From NCBI GenBank assembly GCA_963169325.1, contig CAUJEY010000272.1:18457-82456 (forward strand): a stretch of 64,000 bases of DNA, in the 5' to 3' direction. A model generated the notes under the pieces. The model had not been told where the DNA came from. It ran no database searches and worked only from the letters and a program-made list of their open reading frames with translations. The position numbers and the translations under genes were made by a program. This DNA comes from Bacteroidota bacterium (lineage in GTDB: Bacteria > Bacteroidota > Bacteroidia > Chitinophagales > Saprospiraceae). Positions 9,534-20,239 of the stretch are shown piece after piece (within the stretch, counting starts at the first letter, position 1; each line of letters starts with the position of its first letter).

Positions 9534-10622
9534 ATGCTTGGCTTTCGATTTTCCGAATACAAACCCGACCCCAACCAATCCACCTTTGACCGGCTTTTTA
9601 AAATATTTCAGGAGTTGCTGCTGTACACCTCGGGCGACGTAGGCGAAGCCCTGTCCTGGTTGACGGAATTGGACAAAGAGTACAAACTCAGCACACCCGA
9701 TTACGGCATCGGCGATTTTATCCGCGAACTGGAAGAACGCGGTTATCTCCGCCGCGATGGCGACGGACAAGGCAATGTGGGGCTTACCGCCAAAATGGAA
9801 ATCAGCCTGCGGCAAAAAAGCCTCGACGATATTTTCGGCGACCTGAAAAAAGCTAAAAGCGGCAAACATAACACTGGATTTATCGGTCGCGGCGATGAGT
9901 TTACTTCCGACGTCAAACCGTATGAATTTGGCGACAGCCTCGACAATCTCGCCGTCACCAACTCCCTGCGCAACGCCTATATAAACCACGGCATCGACGA
10001 TTTCCAACTCACCCAGGATGACCTGGAAATCCACGAATCCTATTACCAAAGCCAAATGTCGTCCGTGTTGATGATCGACATTTCACACTCCATGATCCTG
10101 TATGGCGAGGACCGCATCACCCCGGCTAAAAAAGTGGCCATGGCGCTGGCTGAATTTATACAGACCCGTTATCCAAAGGACACCCTCGACATTATCGTGT
10201 TTGGAGACGATGCCTGGACGATCGAGCTGAAAGACATTCCATACCTTCAGGTTGGCCCCTACCATACCAATACAGTAGCCGGACTGGAGCTGGCCATGGA
10301 CATCCTGAAGCGCCGGCGGAATCCCAACAAACAAATTTTCATGATCACCGACGGCAAGCCTACCTGCATTAAAATAGGTAAAAACTACTACAAAAATTCT
10401 TTCGGACTGGATCGGAAGATCATCAACCGTTGTCTCAATTTAGCCCTGCGTTGCCGAAAATTAGACGTGCCCATCACTACTTTTATGATTGCGCACGATC
10501 CGTATTTGGTTCGTTTTGTAGAGAACTTTACCCAGGCCAACGACGGCAAAGCCTTTTACTCTTCGCTTCAGGGCCTGGGTTCATTCGTGTTGGAAAATTA
10601 CAAAAAACGGAAACGCAAGTAG
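9534..10622 (+). CDS. VWA-domain protein
   Basis: Soluble von Willebrand A domain protein of 362 residues. The first 170 residues are charged and helical; the VWA domain follows with an intact metal-ion site, DISHS (182-186), a later Thr and MITDGKP. Similar proteins in Bacteroidota often work with a MoxR- or Mg-chelatase-type AAA ATPase, but none is adjacent. No signal peptide is present. The ATG at 9534 precedes the conserved start MLGFRFSEY; a TTG 72 bases upstream is less likely. Confidence 0.82.
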   Translation: MLGFRFSEYKPDPNQSTFDRLFKIFQELLLYTSGDVGEALSWLTELDKEYKLSTPDYGIGDFIRELEERGYLRRDGDGQGNVGLTAKMEISLRQKSLDDIFGDLKKAKSGKHNTGFIGRGDEFTSDVKPYEFGDSLDNLAVTNSLRNAYINHGIDDFQLTQDDLEIHESYYQSQMSSVLMIDISHSMILYGEDRITPAKKVAMALAEFIQTRYPKDTLDIIVFGDDAWTIELKDIPYLQVGPYHTNTVAGLELAMDILKRRRNPNKQIFMITDGKPTCIKIGKNYYKNSFGLDRKIINRCLNLALRCRKLDVPITTFMIAHDPYLVRFVENFTQANDGKAFYSSLQGLGSFVLENYKKRKRK

Positions 10623-10626
10623 CGCC

Positions 10627-10634
10627 TATCTTTG
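10627..10634 (+). promoter_or_regulatory. Bacteroidota -7 element TATCTTTG
   Basis: TATCTTTG matches the TAnnTTTG consensus of Bacteroidota sigma factor promoters and lies 5 bases before the ATG of the small membrane protein gene. No TTTG -33 element is found at the usual 19-20 base spacing, so this is tentative. If used, the transcript would be nearly leaderless. Confidence 0.35.
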
Positions 10635-10638
10635 CCGC

Positions 10639-10938
10639 ATGTACGTGCTACTTGTTTCCATCATTATCGGCCTGTTCGTGGCCATGCTATTCGTCAATCT
10701 GTATTTTCGGGCAAAAGTGCTGAAAGTATACGGCGTATTGGTGCGCAACCGGGTACAATTCGGCGCGGCGCATCTTTTTGACCGGCAAAAGTTGGAAGAA
10801 GAGGTGTTGTCCCGGTATCCGCAATTTCGCGGCGAGATTGAATCATTTATCCGCCATATACGCTACTCCATCAAGATGGCCACTGTTCTGATTGTACTCA
10901 TCACGGCCTTTGGCGCCGTATTGATGTATTTCAGATAA
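10639..10938 (+). CDS. Small membrane protein, unknown function
   Basis: A 99-residue protein with a hydrophobic segment at each end (about residues 3-22 and 78-97) joined by a charged, probably cytoplasmic or periplasmic, middle. I do not recognise the family. It starts 17 bases after the VWA gene and ends 16 bases before the oxidoreductase gene, so the three may be co-transcribed. Confidence 0.65.
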   Translation: MYVLLVSIIIGLFVAMLFVNLYFRAKVLKVYGVLVRNRVQFGAAHLFDRQKLEEEVLSRYPQFRGEIESFIRHIRYSIKMATVLIVLITAFGAVLMYFR

Positions 10939-10953
10939 ATTCCGTGCTTAATC

Positions 10954-11967
10954 ATGAAAAAACTCAAAATCGGTCTGCTGGGGGCCGGCCATCTCGGCAA
11001 AATCCACCTGAAATGTATCCTGGCAACGGAACAATGGGAACTCGCTGGTTTTTATGAGCCCGAAGAGCGCAATGCGGCATCGGCTATAGCGCAGTATTCC
11101 GCCAGGCGTTTTCAAACTGTAGACGAATTATTAAACGCGGTAGACGCCGTTGATATCGTCACGCCAACGCCGAGTCATTACGCCCTGGCAGCCAAAGCCA
11201 TCCGGGCCGGCAAACACGTATTTATCGAAAAGCCGGTTACACAAACGCTTCATCAGGGAAGGGAACTGCTACGGCTGGCCGACCTCCACCAGGTGAAGGT
11301 ACAAGTGGGACATGTGGAGCGCTTCAATCCGGCTTATCTGGCACTGCGCGACATGATGTTGCAGCCGATGTTTATCGAAAGTCATCGCTTAGCCGCTTTT
11401 CAGCCCCGGGGCACGGAAGTGTCGGTCATTCTTGATTTGATGATTCACGACCTGGACCTGGTTTTACACCTGGTGCAATCGCCGGTCCAGCGCGTCAGCG
11501 CAAGCGGGGTAGCCGTGCTGAGCAACACGCCGGACATCGCTAATGCCCGCGTGGAATTTGCCAATGGCTGTGTTGCCAACCTGACGGCCAGCCGTATTTC
11601 CCTCAAGCAGATGCGAAAAATGCGGCTCTTCCAACGCGATGCCTATATCAGCCTGGATTTTCTGGAAAAAAATGCTCAAATCGTGCGGCTGTTCGACCGC
11701 GATGCAGTGAATCTGCCGCCCGAAGATCAACTAATGGAATTTGATACGCCGGCTGCCGGCAAAAAATGGCTGCACCTGCAAATGCCGGAAACCGTTCCGG
11801 TGAATGCGATACAACAGGAGCTGGAGACTTTTGCCGAAAGTATTTTACAGGATACGACGCCACCTGTTTCGCTGAATGACGGCTACGAAGCGCTGCGGTT
11901 GGCGCACCGAATTCTGAAAGAAATAGATAAAAGAAAGGCAAAAACGCTTGATAACGCGTCTTTTTAA
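10954..11967 (+). CDS. Gfo/Idh/MocA-family NAD(P)-dependent oxidoreductase
   Basis: Rossmann dehydrogenase of 337 residues that probably oxidises or reduces a sugar or sugar nucleotide. The N-terminal nucleotide site GLLGAGHLGKIH is intact and the family EKP motif is at 92-94. HVERFNP and MIHDLDL in the second domain are typical of the branch that includes sugar-nucleotide dehydrogenases of lipid A and glycan pathways. No glycan genes are nearby, so the substrate stays open. Confidence 0.88.
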   Translation: MKKLKIGLLGAGHLGKIHLKCILATEQWELAGFYEPEERNAASAIAQYSARRFQTVDELLNAVDAVDIVTPTPSHYALAAKAIRAGKHVFIEKPVTQTLHQGRELLRLADLHQVKVQVGHVERFNPAYLALRDMMLQPMFIESHRLAAFQPRGTEVSVILDLMIHDLDLVLHLVQSPVQRVSASGVAVLSNTPDIANARVEFANGCVANLTASRISLKQMRKMRLFQRDAYISLDFLEKNAQIVRLFDRDAVNLPPEDQLMEFDTPAAGKKWLHLQMPETVPVNAIQQELETFAESILQDTTPPVSLNDGYEALRLAHRILKEIDKRKAKTLDNASF

Positions 11968-12181
11968 AGGATTAAGCGAGAATTAAGTCAATTTTTATTC
12001 ATTCCTTACCCGTTGTTTATCTAAAATTAAGACCTGCCCCTGCATACTTGTGGCATGATTCAGCACGGCCAATACCCTCCATGTTTTGGTCCCTAAAAAT
12101 CAACCTATCATAAACCCACAAGAAAAGCCGGGTTAGTTGCTGAATCCTGGTCCGGCCGACCTTGTTGAAACCATCCACATC

Positions 12182-12646
12182 ATGCCAGCATTTTCAAATG
12201 TTCAGGTCATCAGCAGCCCTCCGTTTAGCCTGAGAGGAAGCGCTAATTTTTTCACGGAAACTGCGGATGTTACCCCGCTTTTCACAGAACCCGCCGGCCC
12301 AACCAATCAGATCATCACCCGCGACCAGCAGATCAACATCAAAGTTGACTGGACCGCTACCGGATGGACGTGCATGCTCATGAACAACCATCAGTACGTG
12401 TGCAAAATCTTTCTGGAGTGCATGGGACCACTCGAAGCGGTTCCGGGTGAAGTGACCGCAATCGTGAACCACATCCCGGTATTCACGAACAACTACTCCA
12501 CGTTGATCGCCACACCGCCGAACCTTCCCGCCGGGTTGTACAAAGTCGTGTTTACCCTGAGCCTGCGGCAAACATCGCCCGCGCTCAGCATCCCGACCGG
12601 CGCCTTCGTAGAATTGGGCTACATCCAGGTCCTGGAAGATTTCTAA
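12182..12646 (+). CDS. Unknown beta-rich protein
   Basis: A 154-residue protein I cannot place in a family. It has no signal peptide or membrane segment and is predicted to be mostly beta strand (NQIITRDQQINIKVDWTATG, LPAGLYKVVFTLSL). Its codon use looks like real coding sequence and a good terminator follows. The ATG at 12182 is preferred over an in-frame TTG at 12137. The 214-base gap upstream is AT-rich and holds no gene I can see. Confidence 0.6.
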   Translation: MPAFSNVQVISSPPFSLRGSANFFTETADVTPLFTEPAGPTNQIITRDQQINIKVDWTATGWTCMLMNNHQYVCKIFLECMGPLEAVPGEVTAIVNHIPVFTNNYSTLIATPPNLPAGLYKVVFTLSLRQTSPALSIPTGAFVELGYIQVLEDF

Positions 12647-12664
12647 GCAGGAAATCAGGTAATA

Positions 12665-12706
12665 GCGGGCGACTCCAGGCATGTAGCCGGGAGCCGCCCG
12701 TTTTTG
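12665..12706 (+). terminator. Rho-independent terminator
   Basis: GC-rich stem (GCGGGCGACTCC pairing with GGGAGCCGCCCG, imperfectly) followed by TTTTTGTTTTT, 18 bases after the stop of the unknown beta-rich protein. Confidence 0.8.
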
Positions 12707-12786
12707 TTTTTCTGAGATAAATGGCAATGCCGGTAAGGTCCGTGCAGGAAAGCACGCTCTATAAGCTGCAAAACCGGAGAGGACGA

Positions 12787-12911
12787 CCACACTACTGGAC
12801 ATTTTTTAACACATAGGCACATAGGACACATAGTTTTTTGATTATCAAAGGTTTAAAATCTATGTGATCTATGTGCCTATGTGTTAAAATTAATAATGTC
12901 CAGTAGTGTGG
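12787..12911. mobile_element. MITE-like element with inverted ends and target duplication
   Basis: 125 bases bounded by the perfect 16-base inverted repeat CCACACTACTGGACAT (12787-12802 and 12896-12911). AGGACGA flanks it on both sides (12780-12786 and 12912-12918), as expected for a target-site duplication; the direct match can be read as GAGGACGACC, overlapping the ends. Inside is a second, imperfect inverted repeat of CACATAG/CTATGTG words (about 12808-12833 and 12860-12886). No protein is encoded, so any movement would need a transposase from elsewhere. Confidence 0.7.
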
Positions 12912-12922
12912 AGGACGACCCA

Positions 12923-13162
12923 CTAATTAGGCAGCGAATATCCTCCGTGTGCTTCCGTGTCCAATCCTGGCGGCACAAAGACGCCCTCATGTAAAATGAA
13001 TGGGTCCTCGCCGGGCCGGGAGGTCATTTTTCCATTGCGTAAATTTAGCCGGCGTTCATACCCTTCACAATGCGGACAGGTAAAAACGGCCCAATCTCCA
13101 TCATGGCGCACAACGCACTGGTGACGCGATGATTCATCGTTTAACCGAAAATTGATTTGCAT
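12923..13162 (-). CDS. Small CPHC-containing protein
   Basis: A 79-residue protein of unknown function. It contains one CxxC (CPHC near residue 30) and a nearby Cys and two His (RHQCVVRH), which might bind a metal as a minimal zinc-ribbon-like unit. The stop codon is only 2 bases from the flank of the MITE-like element. Transcription would start in the AT-rich 130-base gap shared with the SARP regulator gene. Confidence 0.55.
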   Translation of the reverse strand: MQINFRLNDESSRHQCVVRHDGDWAVFTCPHCEGYERRLNLRNGKMTSRPGEDPFILHEGVFVPPGLDTEAHGGYSLPN

Positions 13163-13295
13163 GGGTTAAATATCGCAGTTTTTTAGCACTGCTTTAAATT
13201 AATTAACCAAATAAATTCATATCATATAATAAAATGGGTTAATTTTGTCGCGTTGTTTTTTAATAAATATCCAATTTACCAACCACCCAACTACC

Positions 13296-14480
13296 ATGAT
13301 CCCCCCTAAAATTGTCGTTTTCGGCAATACCAGTGTGCCGGCAGAACAATTCACTGCACTATCCTCCCGTCACATTGAAGTAATGCCCATTCCGGATACC
13401 TATCCGGCAGATTGCCTGCAATTCCTGGCGCCATTTCACCTGATCGTATTTAATTCTGCTTCCGAATCGGAAGAAAACCTCGAACGGATCCGGACCCTGC
13501 GACGCGCCTATCGCTCCGTGCCGGTGATCATGGCGTCGGTCAATCCATCCATTGTTTACCTGGTAGAGGCATACCGGTATGGCATAACGGATTGTCTGCT
13601 GGCCCCATTCAGCCAGGAGAAACTGGCATCGTTGGTTTCCACCCATCTGCAGCCCGAAAAAATGCCGGATAACACCGTGGAGGAGCAGATACCGGAGCAT
13701 AACCTCCCGGCTCCGTTGTTATCCCATACCCGTGAAGCCGACCTTCATGTTCAATTTCTGGGAACACTTCGCCTCAACCAACATGGAAGTCTGCTGGATT
13801 TGCCAGGCGGTGCGCGGCAGCGGTCGCTGCTCGCGTATTTGCTGTATCATACCAAAACCCAGGTTCCACGCGACCGTATTTTGCAATATTTCTGGCCGGA
13901 TCATGACCCGGATTGTGCTAAAAACAATTTGAACGTGAGCATGCACAGCCTGCGCCGGCATTTAAGTGCATATATAAAAGAGGAGACGATTTGTTACCGC
14001 AACGACTCCTTTTTTATCAATCCGAACCTTAACATTTACAGCGACTTAGACGAATTTTTACATAGCTATCATCTGGGGAAAACCGCTGAAAGACACGGTA
14101 AAGTACCGGAGGCTATAAGCCGGTATCTGGCAGTGGTTCAAATGGGCTACGGTTTTCTGGACGAATTCGGGCAGGAGGAATGGACGATACGCCTAAGAGA
14201 AGAATTTATCGAAAAACATCTTCACGCCCTGGGCTATATCAGCGCCAATCAGCAACAAACGGGAAACTTCGATGCCGCAATCGAATCGTATCGACAAATG
14301 TTATCCATCGATGGGTGCCTCGAATCGGTTCACCGTGGAATTATGGTGTGTTACCTGGCCCTGGGTAAAAAAGAAAAAGCCGTGCGGCAGTTTTTGGAAT
14401 GTGAACGTGTACTTCAGGAAGAATTAGATATGCGCCCATCTGCCGAAACACAGGCCTTGTACCAGGAAGCCAAAGGTTAA
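13296..14480 (+). CDS. SARP-type transcription regulator with receiver-like N-terminus
   Basis: A 394-residue DNA-binding regulator. Residues 1-125 look like a response-regulator receiver fold, but the phosphorylation-site strand reads LIVFNSASE, so the acceptor Asp seems to be missing. Residues 150-240 form a Trans_reg_C winged helix (GGARQRSLLAYLL, RILQYFWPD, NLNVSMHSLRRHL), and the rest is a bacterial transcriptional activation domain with TPR-like helices. The ATG at 13296 follows a poly-pyrimidine leader; an upstream in-frame start at 13245 is less likely. A TAATTTTG at 13240-13247 may be the -7 element. Confidence 0.8.
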   Translation: MIPPKIVVFGNTSVPAEQFTALSSRHIEVMPIPDTYPADCLQFLAPFHLIVFNSASESEENLERIRTLRRAYRSVPVIMASVNPSIVYLVEAYRYGITDCLLAPFSQEKLASLVSTHLQPEKMPDNTVEEQIPEHNLPAPLLSHTREADLHVQFLGTLRLNQHGSLLDLPGGARQRSLLAYLLYHTKTQVPRDRILQYFWPDHDPDCAKNNLNVSMHSLRRHLSAYIKEETICYRNDSFFINPNLNIYSDLDEFLHSYHLGKTAERHGKVPEAISRYLAVVQMGYGFLDEFGQEEWTIRLREEFIEKHLHALGYISANQQQTGNFDAAIESYRQMLSIDGCLESVHRGIMVCYLALGKKEKAVRQFLECERVLQEELDMRPSAETQALYQEAKG

Positions 14481-14486
14481 AAATGT

Positions 14487-14521
14487 AGAAGGTTTCCGGT
14501 TGCAGTAACCGGAAACCTTCT
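14487..14521. terminator. Bidirectional hairpin terminator
   Basis: Perfect 15-base arms AGAAGGTTTCCGGTT (14487-14501) and its complement (14507-14521) around a 5-base loop, between two convergent genes. Part of the word (ACCTTCTAA) is repeated just downstream. Confidence 0.85.
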
Positions 14522-14550
14522 AACCAAAAAACCTTCTAATCCTTCAGTTA

Positions 14551-14931
14551 TTAAACATTCGGGATAGTCAACACTTGTCCGGGATGAATGACATCCGGGT
14601 CATTGAGGATATCGCGGTTTGCTTCGAAGATGGCCTTATACTTCATCATATCCTTGTAATAGTGCTTGGCGATTTTGCTCAGGCTTTCTCCTTTTTCTAC
14701 CGTGTGTATGGCATAAACGCCGGGGTTAGACACCTGGATGTCAGCAGCAATATCCGAAGGATTTGAACCGCCGATTTCTTTAATGGCGTCCCAAATTTGG
14801 TCTTTTTCGTGTTGTGTTTGCACAGTGCCCCATACGCGGAGAACGCCGTCGGCTTCTTCAACTTTGCCGTTTTGAACGTTCAGGTTTTCGCCGAGGGTGA
14901 GCACGCTTTGGTACTTTTCTTTTACTGCCAT
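14551..14931 (-). CDS. BON-LysM protein (YgaU/Kbp-like)
   Basis: A 126-residue cytoplasmic protein: a BON-like domain (about residues 5-70) followed by one LysM domain (about 73-124; HTVEKGESLSKIAKHYY, HPGQVLTIP). This layout is that of E. coli Kbp/YgaU, a potassium-binding protein, though cation binding here is an inference. No signal peptide is seen, so the LysM is unlikely to reach the cell wall. Confidence 0.82.
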   Translation of the reverse strand: MAVKEKYQSVLTLGENLNVQNGKVEEADGVLRVWGTVQTQHEKDQIWDAIKEIGGSNPSDIAADIQVSNPGVYAIHTVEKGESLSKIAKHYYKDMMKYKAIFEANRDILNDPDVIHPGQVLTIPNV

Positions 14932-15065
14932 AGTAGTATGGTGTTTGAGTTTTGATGAAAAAATTAATGGTGCAAAAATAAGCTATTCTCCCGAATCAGG
15001 GGGGAACTGCCCATAAAACAAGCGTTTTAAAACGGGAACGTTTATACGAAAGTTTGGTACAAGCG

Positions 15066-16376
15066 TCACCGGAAATGCCGGGAAAAAAATTCTACGACCT
15101 GCTCATCTGTGATGACATCCTGTTGGCGGATGGGCTGGCGCAGCACAATACCCTCCAGGGTACGGCAGCGGCTGAGGGCAACATAGAGTTGTCCATGTTC
15201 GAATGCCCCGCTGCCAAGATCGACCAGTATCCGGTCGAATGTTTTACCCTGGCTTTTGTGAATCGTGATGGCCCAGGCAAGTTTCAGTGGGTATTGCCGG
15301 AACGAGCCGACCGTTTCCGTACCTATTTCGCCGCTGGGCTCCGACTTGTACCGGATAATTTCCCATTCGGCGGGCGCAACGTCGATCTTCCTTTTTTTCC
15401 CGTTTTCTTCTTCTACCAATACGGTTATCTTTTCAGAACCCAATTGGATAACTTTTCCAATGGTGCCGTTCACGAATTGTTTTTCCAGATCATTTTTCAC
15501 AAACATCACCTGGGCGCCTTCGCGCAACCGCAGCAGCGCCTCCGTCGGAAAATTCCCCGGATCAAACTGACCTTTAACCTCGGCCAGAAAAGTCATTTCC
15601 CTGCCGGGCAGGCGTTCAAGCGCAGTTCTGTTGATCTTGTCCGCAGTCGCATTGCGCGCACTGAGGGTGATATAACCTTCCGGCGTTTCAAAATCGGGTG
15701 TCCAACGTACATTCAGGTCTTGCAGATCATCATGATCGAGATTATTGATCCGAATGGCTTCCAGCAAGCGAAGGAAATGGCGCGATTCCTGCCGGTACAC
15801 CTTGCGCAGTTCAAGCATTTCAAGGTTAAAATCCGGTTCCTCAAATACTTTTGCGGAAAAAAAATAGGGGGTTTCGTAATAATCGCGAAAATAGCCGACT
15901 TCTACCGGATCGTTGGTAACAACCGGAGGCAACTGAAAGGGGTCGCCAAAAAACACGACCTGTACACCGCCAAACGGACTGATATTTTCCCGGTTGATTT
16001 GAAGAAAGCGGTTAATACCATCCAGAATATCGGCGCGAACCATAGAGATTTCATCAATGATCAAAACCTCGAGGTTTTGATAAAGGCGTTTCAGGTCTTT
16101 GCGCGACACTTTTCGCGACGCCTCCTGTGGGGTGACGATACGCGGCGGGAAACCAAAAAAGGAGTGAATCGTTTGGCCCTGCACATTCAGGGCTGCCACG
16201 CCGGTGGGCGCCAGAACGGCTGTTTTTTTTCGGGTAGTGCGGCGAAACAACTGCAATAAGGTACTTTTCCCGGTGCCCGCCCGCCCGGTAACAAACATAC
16301 TTTTACCGTCCTTCTCCAGCGTATCAAGTACGTAGCGAAAATCGTCATTCAATACCAGCGGCGAGTGCTCCAACAT
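15066..16376 (-). CDS. PIF1-like ATP-dependent DNA helicase
   Basis: A superfamily 1 helicase of 436 residues. Walker A GRAGTGKS is at 31-38, APTGVAA and TIHSFFG follow, Walker B IIDEIS is near 108, and GDPFQLPPV and the C-terminal AWAITIHKSQGKTFD / YVALSRC complete the PIF1/RecD-like motifs. Such bacterial PIF1 proteins are thought to unwind G-quadruplex or stalled-fork DNA. The start at 16376 gives a normal N-terminus; an in-frame start 13 codons upstream is possible. Confidence 0.88.
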   Translation of the reverse strand: MLEHSPLVLNDDFRYVLDTLEKDGKSMFVTGRAGTGKSTLLQLFRRTTRKKTAVLAPTGVAALNVQGQTIHSFFGFPPRIVTPQEASRKVSRKDLKRLYQNLEVLIIDEISMVRADILDGINRFLQINRENISPFGGVQVVFFGDPFQLPPVVTNDPVEVGYFRDYYETPYFFSAKVFEEPDFNLEMLELRKVYRQESRHFLRLLEAIRINNLDHDDLQDLNVRWTPDFETPEGYITLSARNATADKINRTALERLPGREMTFLAEVKGQFDPGNFPTEALLRLREGAQVMFVKNDLEKQFVNGTIGKVIQLGSEKITVLVEEENGKKRKIDVAPAEWEIIRYKSEPSGEIGTETVGSFRQYPLKLAWAITIHKSQGKTFDRILVDLGSGAFEHGQLYVALSRCRTLEGIVLRQPIRQQDVITDEQVVEFFSRHFR

Positions 16377-16444
16377 CACAGGAAGTGGTTTTGCGCGAAG
16401 ATAGCAGTAATTCAACAGCCAATTGGAGGAGAAAAGATAAACAA

Positions 16445-16513
16445 GGGGAGTAGCGAATCTTTATTCGCACTCCCCTGCTACATACACGGACCCACTAACT
16501 GGGTCCAACATCC
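16445..16513. repeat. Two adjacent hairpins in a 271-base gap
   Basis: The first hairpin (16445-16475) pairs GGGGAGT-A-GCGAAT with ATTCGCACTCCCC; the second (about 16487-16513) pairs GGACCCA with TGGGTCC and has outer CACGGA/TCCGTG. The gap 16377-16647 separates the helicase start from the stop of the sensor kinase gene, both on the minus strand. The hairpins probably end the kinase transcript. Nothing else is seen in the gap. Confidence 0.65.
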
Positions 16514-16647
16514 GTGTTCCGTTATTTTAAGCACATTTGCATTTATAGAGATACCATTCCTGGTGGGAACGGACAAAGCAAAGGTGGTAGCGATCCATAC
16601 AAACCGCCATTAAACTGCCATTAAAAGATAATTAAAGCGGTGACCCG

Positions 16648-18024
16648 TCAGGCACAATTTGGAAAAGAGACAAAAAACAAACTACCTTTTCCAGGGGCGG
16701 AATCCAGCCGGATAGTACCGCCGTGCAATTGCACGATCCGGTGACACAAGGACAGCCCGATGCCATACCCTTTTATGGAAGCGGGCATTTCGGAGGCCCG
16801 GAAAAAGGGGTCGAATATTTTGTTTTGCGCACCGGAGGGAATCCCAGGGCCGCGATCGCCAATACAAATCTCAATCGTTGCCGGTCCGGGGAAGGACACG
16901 GTTACCTGAACCGAATGATCGGGAGAGAATTTGCACGCATTGTCCATAAAATTCAGGAAAGCCGTTTTGAGCAACTGTTCTATTCCCAAGATTTTCAGCG
17001 CATTATCATCCTCCGGGAATACACTGTACCCGATTTGAAAATGGTATTGGGGAAAATTTTTGGCCAACTCCATTTGGGCGGTAAAAATTACCTCATCGAC
17101 CCGGACCGGTTGAAAATAATTCCGCTGGTTTTCTATTCCCGACTGTGCCAATACTAACAAACCGTTGGTGAGATCTACCAGGCTATGGGTGTCATCAAAA
17201 ATGGATTTTAATACTTCCTGGTATTCCTCCGTCGTACGCGGTTTGCTCAGAGTGGCCTGCAATTGGCTGCTGATGGCGGCCAATGGATTTCGCAGTTCGT
17301 GGGAAGCGTTGGTGACGAACTGTTGCTGAATGGCAAAAGCCGCTTCCAAGCGCTCCAGCATCAGGTTAAAATTGTGCGCCAATTGGGCAATTTCATCGTT
17401 ATTGACGCCCTCCTCTACCCGCTGATTCAGGCTTCCTGCCGAAATTGTAGCAATTTCTGTGTTCATCCGGGCTAAGGGGCGCAGTGCCTGCTGGGCAAAA
17501 ATGCGGCCGGACATGACAATAATTCCGATGCCGAGAATCAGGCCGGCGAGCAGTACCTGGCCGAGATTTTTTAACTTACTGCGCCCGTAACGGTCATAAG
17601 CAGAAGAAATGATAACCAGATCGGCGTTTGCTTCCGTAAAATGAATTCCGACTACCTCCCTGTCATTATCTGTATATTCGACTTCCTTTTTTTGACGGAT
17701 TTCATTGACCAATTTAGCGGTATAAGTGATCGGAAAATCGTCAAGACTATTGTAAATCAACTTGTTATTAGCATCAAACACTAATACCTTTTCTTCAAAC
17801 AATGCATGAATAGAGTTCTGATCGATAATCCGCAACAGGTTCATATCCACCTCGTTCACTTTTACAATCAGACGCCCTGTCGTGATCGCCCGGCTTACCA
17901 GCCGGTTGTAAAACTCTTCCCGGCGGTAATTGTCTGACAACAAATAGACTGCTAACGAAAAGAGGATCAGAATGCTGGCCACGATCACCGAAAACCGAAG
18001 GGTAAGTCTCGCCCGAATGTTCAT
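16648..18024 (-). CDS. Two-component sensor histidine kinase
   Basis: Membrane sensor kinase of 458 residues: membrane segments at about 10-30 and 155-172 flanking a periplasmic domain of about 120 residues, a HAMP domain, a HisKA domain with phosphoacceptor H242 (SHELRNP), and an HATPase with NACKF, GDRGPGIP and GYGIGLSL. It belongs to the OmpR-partner group. The partner regulator gene lies just upstream, with 13 bases between them. The signal sensed cannot be read from the sequence. Confidence 0.93.
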   Translation of the reverse strand: MNIRARLTLRFSVIVASILILFSLAVYLLSDNYRREEFYNRLVSRAITTGRLIVKVNEVDMNLLRIIDQNSIHALFEEKVLVFDANNKLIYNSLDDFPITYTAKLVNEIRQKKEVEYTDNDREVVGIHFTEANADLVIISSAYDRYGRSKLKNLGQVLLAGLILGIGIIVMSGRIFAQQALRPLARMNTEIATISAGSLNQRVEEGVNNDEIAQLAHNFNLMLERLEAAFAIQQQFVTNASHELRNPLAAISSQLQATLSKPRTTEEYQEVLKSIFDDTHSLVDLTNGLLVLAQSGIENQRNYFQPVRVDEVIFTAQMELAKNFPQYHFQIGYSVFPEDDNALKILGIEQLLKTAFLNFMDNACKFSPDHSVQVTVSFPGPATIEICIGDRGPGIPSGAQNKIFDPFFRASEMPASIKGYGIGLSLCHRIVQLHGGTIRLDSAPGKGSLFFVSFPNCA

Positions 18025-18037
18025 GATCGTCGGTTGG

Positions 18038-18730
18038 TTAAAGCAGTTTGAGGTAGTAACCCATCCCTTGTTTCGTATGAATTAGTTTGGGTTCAAAATT
18101 GCGGTCGATTTTACGGCGCAAAAAATTGATGTACACATCCACGACATTCGTTCCTGTATCAAAATTAACATCCCAAACATGTTCGGAAATCTCACTTCGT
18201 GAAGCGACCCGACCGTTTCGCCGGACCAAATATTCCAGTAAGGCGTATTCTTTAGCGGTTAATTCTATCAATTGTCCGGCCCTGCTGACGGTTTTATAGG
18301 CCGTATTTACCTCCAGATCGGCTACCTGCAACACTTCGTCGTCCGGCTCCCCGGTGGCCGGGACATTTCGTTTCAACTGGGCCCGGATGCGCACCAATAA
18401 TTCTCTAAAATCAAATGGTTTGACTAAATAGTCATCGGCGCCAAGGTCGAAGCCGGCCAGTTTTTTTTCAATACTGCTCAAGGCGGTAAGAATAATAATG
18501 GGCATCTGCGGATGATGCTCGCGAATGCTTCGGCAAACCTCATACCCATCCACATAAGGCAAATTCAAATCTAACAGCACCAGGTCATATTCATGCGACA
18601 GTGCCAGGTGACGTCCGACCGCTCCGTCCGGCGCTATCTCCACGAGCAACTGTTGCTCCTCCAGCCAGTTTTTAATGGAAGCGGCCACCTTGGGCTCGTC
18701 TTCCACCAAAAGGATTTTAATTTGCTTCAT
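18038..18730 (-). CDS. OmpR-family response regulator
   Basis: A 230-residue regulator with a receiver domain (acidic pair ED near residue 10, phospho-acceptor D54 in LLDLNLP, K near 104 in LVKPF) and an OmpR winged helix (VSRAGQLIELTAKEYALLEYL, FLRRKID). It is transcribed first in a two-gene operon with the kinase. The start lies 19 bases from the stop of the biotin carboxylase gene, so all may share a transcript. Confidence 0.93.
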   Translation of the reverse strand: MKQIKILLVEDEPKVAASIKNWLEEQQLLVEIAPDGAVGRHLALSHEYDLVLLDLNLPYVDGYEVCRSIREHHPQMPIIILTALSSIEKKLAGFDLGADDYLVKPFDFRELLVRIRAQLKRNVPATGEPDDEVLQVADLEVNTAYKTVSRAGQLIELTAKEYALLEYLVRRNGRVASRSEISEHVWDVNFDTGTNVVDVYINFLRRKIDRNFEPKLIHTKQGMGYYLKLL

Positions 18731-18749
18731 GTTCTTAAAAATTCCGTGC

Positions 18750-20222
<1,473 letters not shown>

Positions 20223-20239
20223 AAATAAAATCTTATAAA

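Noticed and set aside
9534..10622. Partner of the EAD-trypsin-TIR protein as a VWA conflict component
   Set aside because: It is 48 kb away, lacks an EAD, and matches a housekeeping VWA family of the phylum.
9408..12150. Shared 12-base word GCTGAATCCTGG at 9408 and 12139
   Set aside because: Flanks do not match and no repeat boundary is visible; likely chance.
15054..16259. Plus-strand frame of 401 codons opposite the helicase gene
   Set aside because: The complementary strand encodes complete PIF1 helicase motifs; the long shadow frame follows from codon bias.
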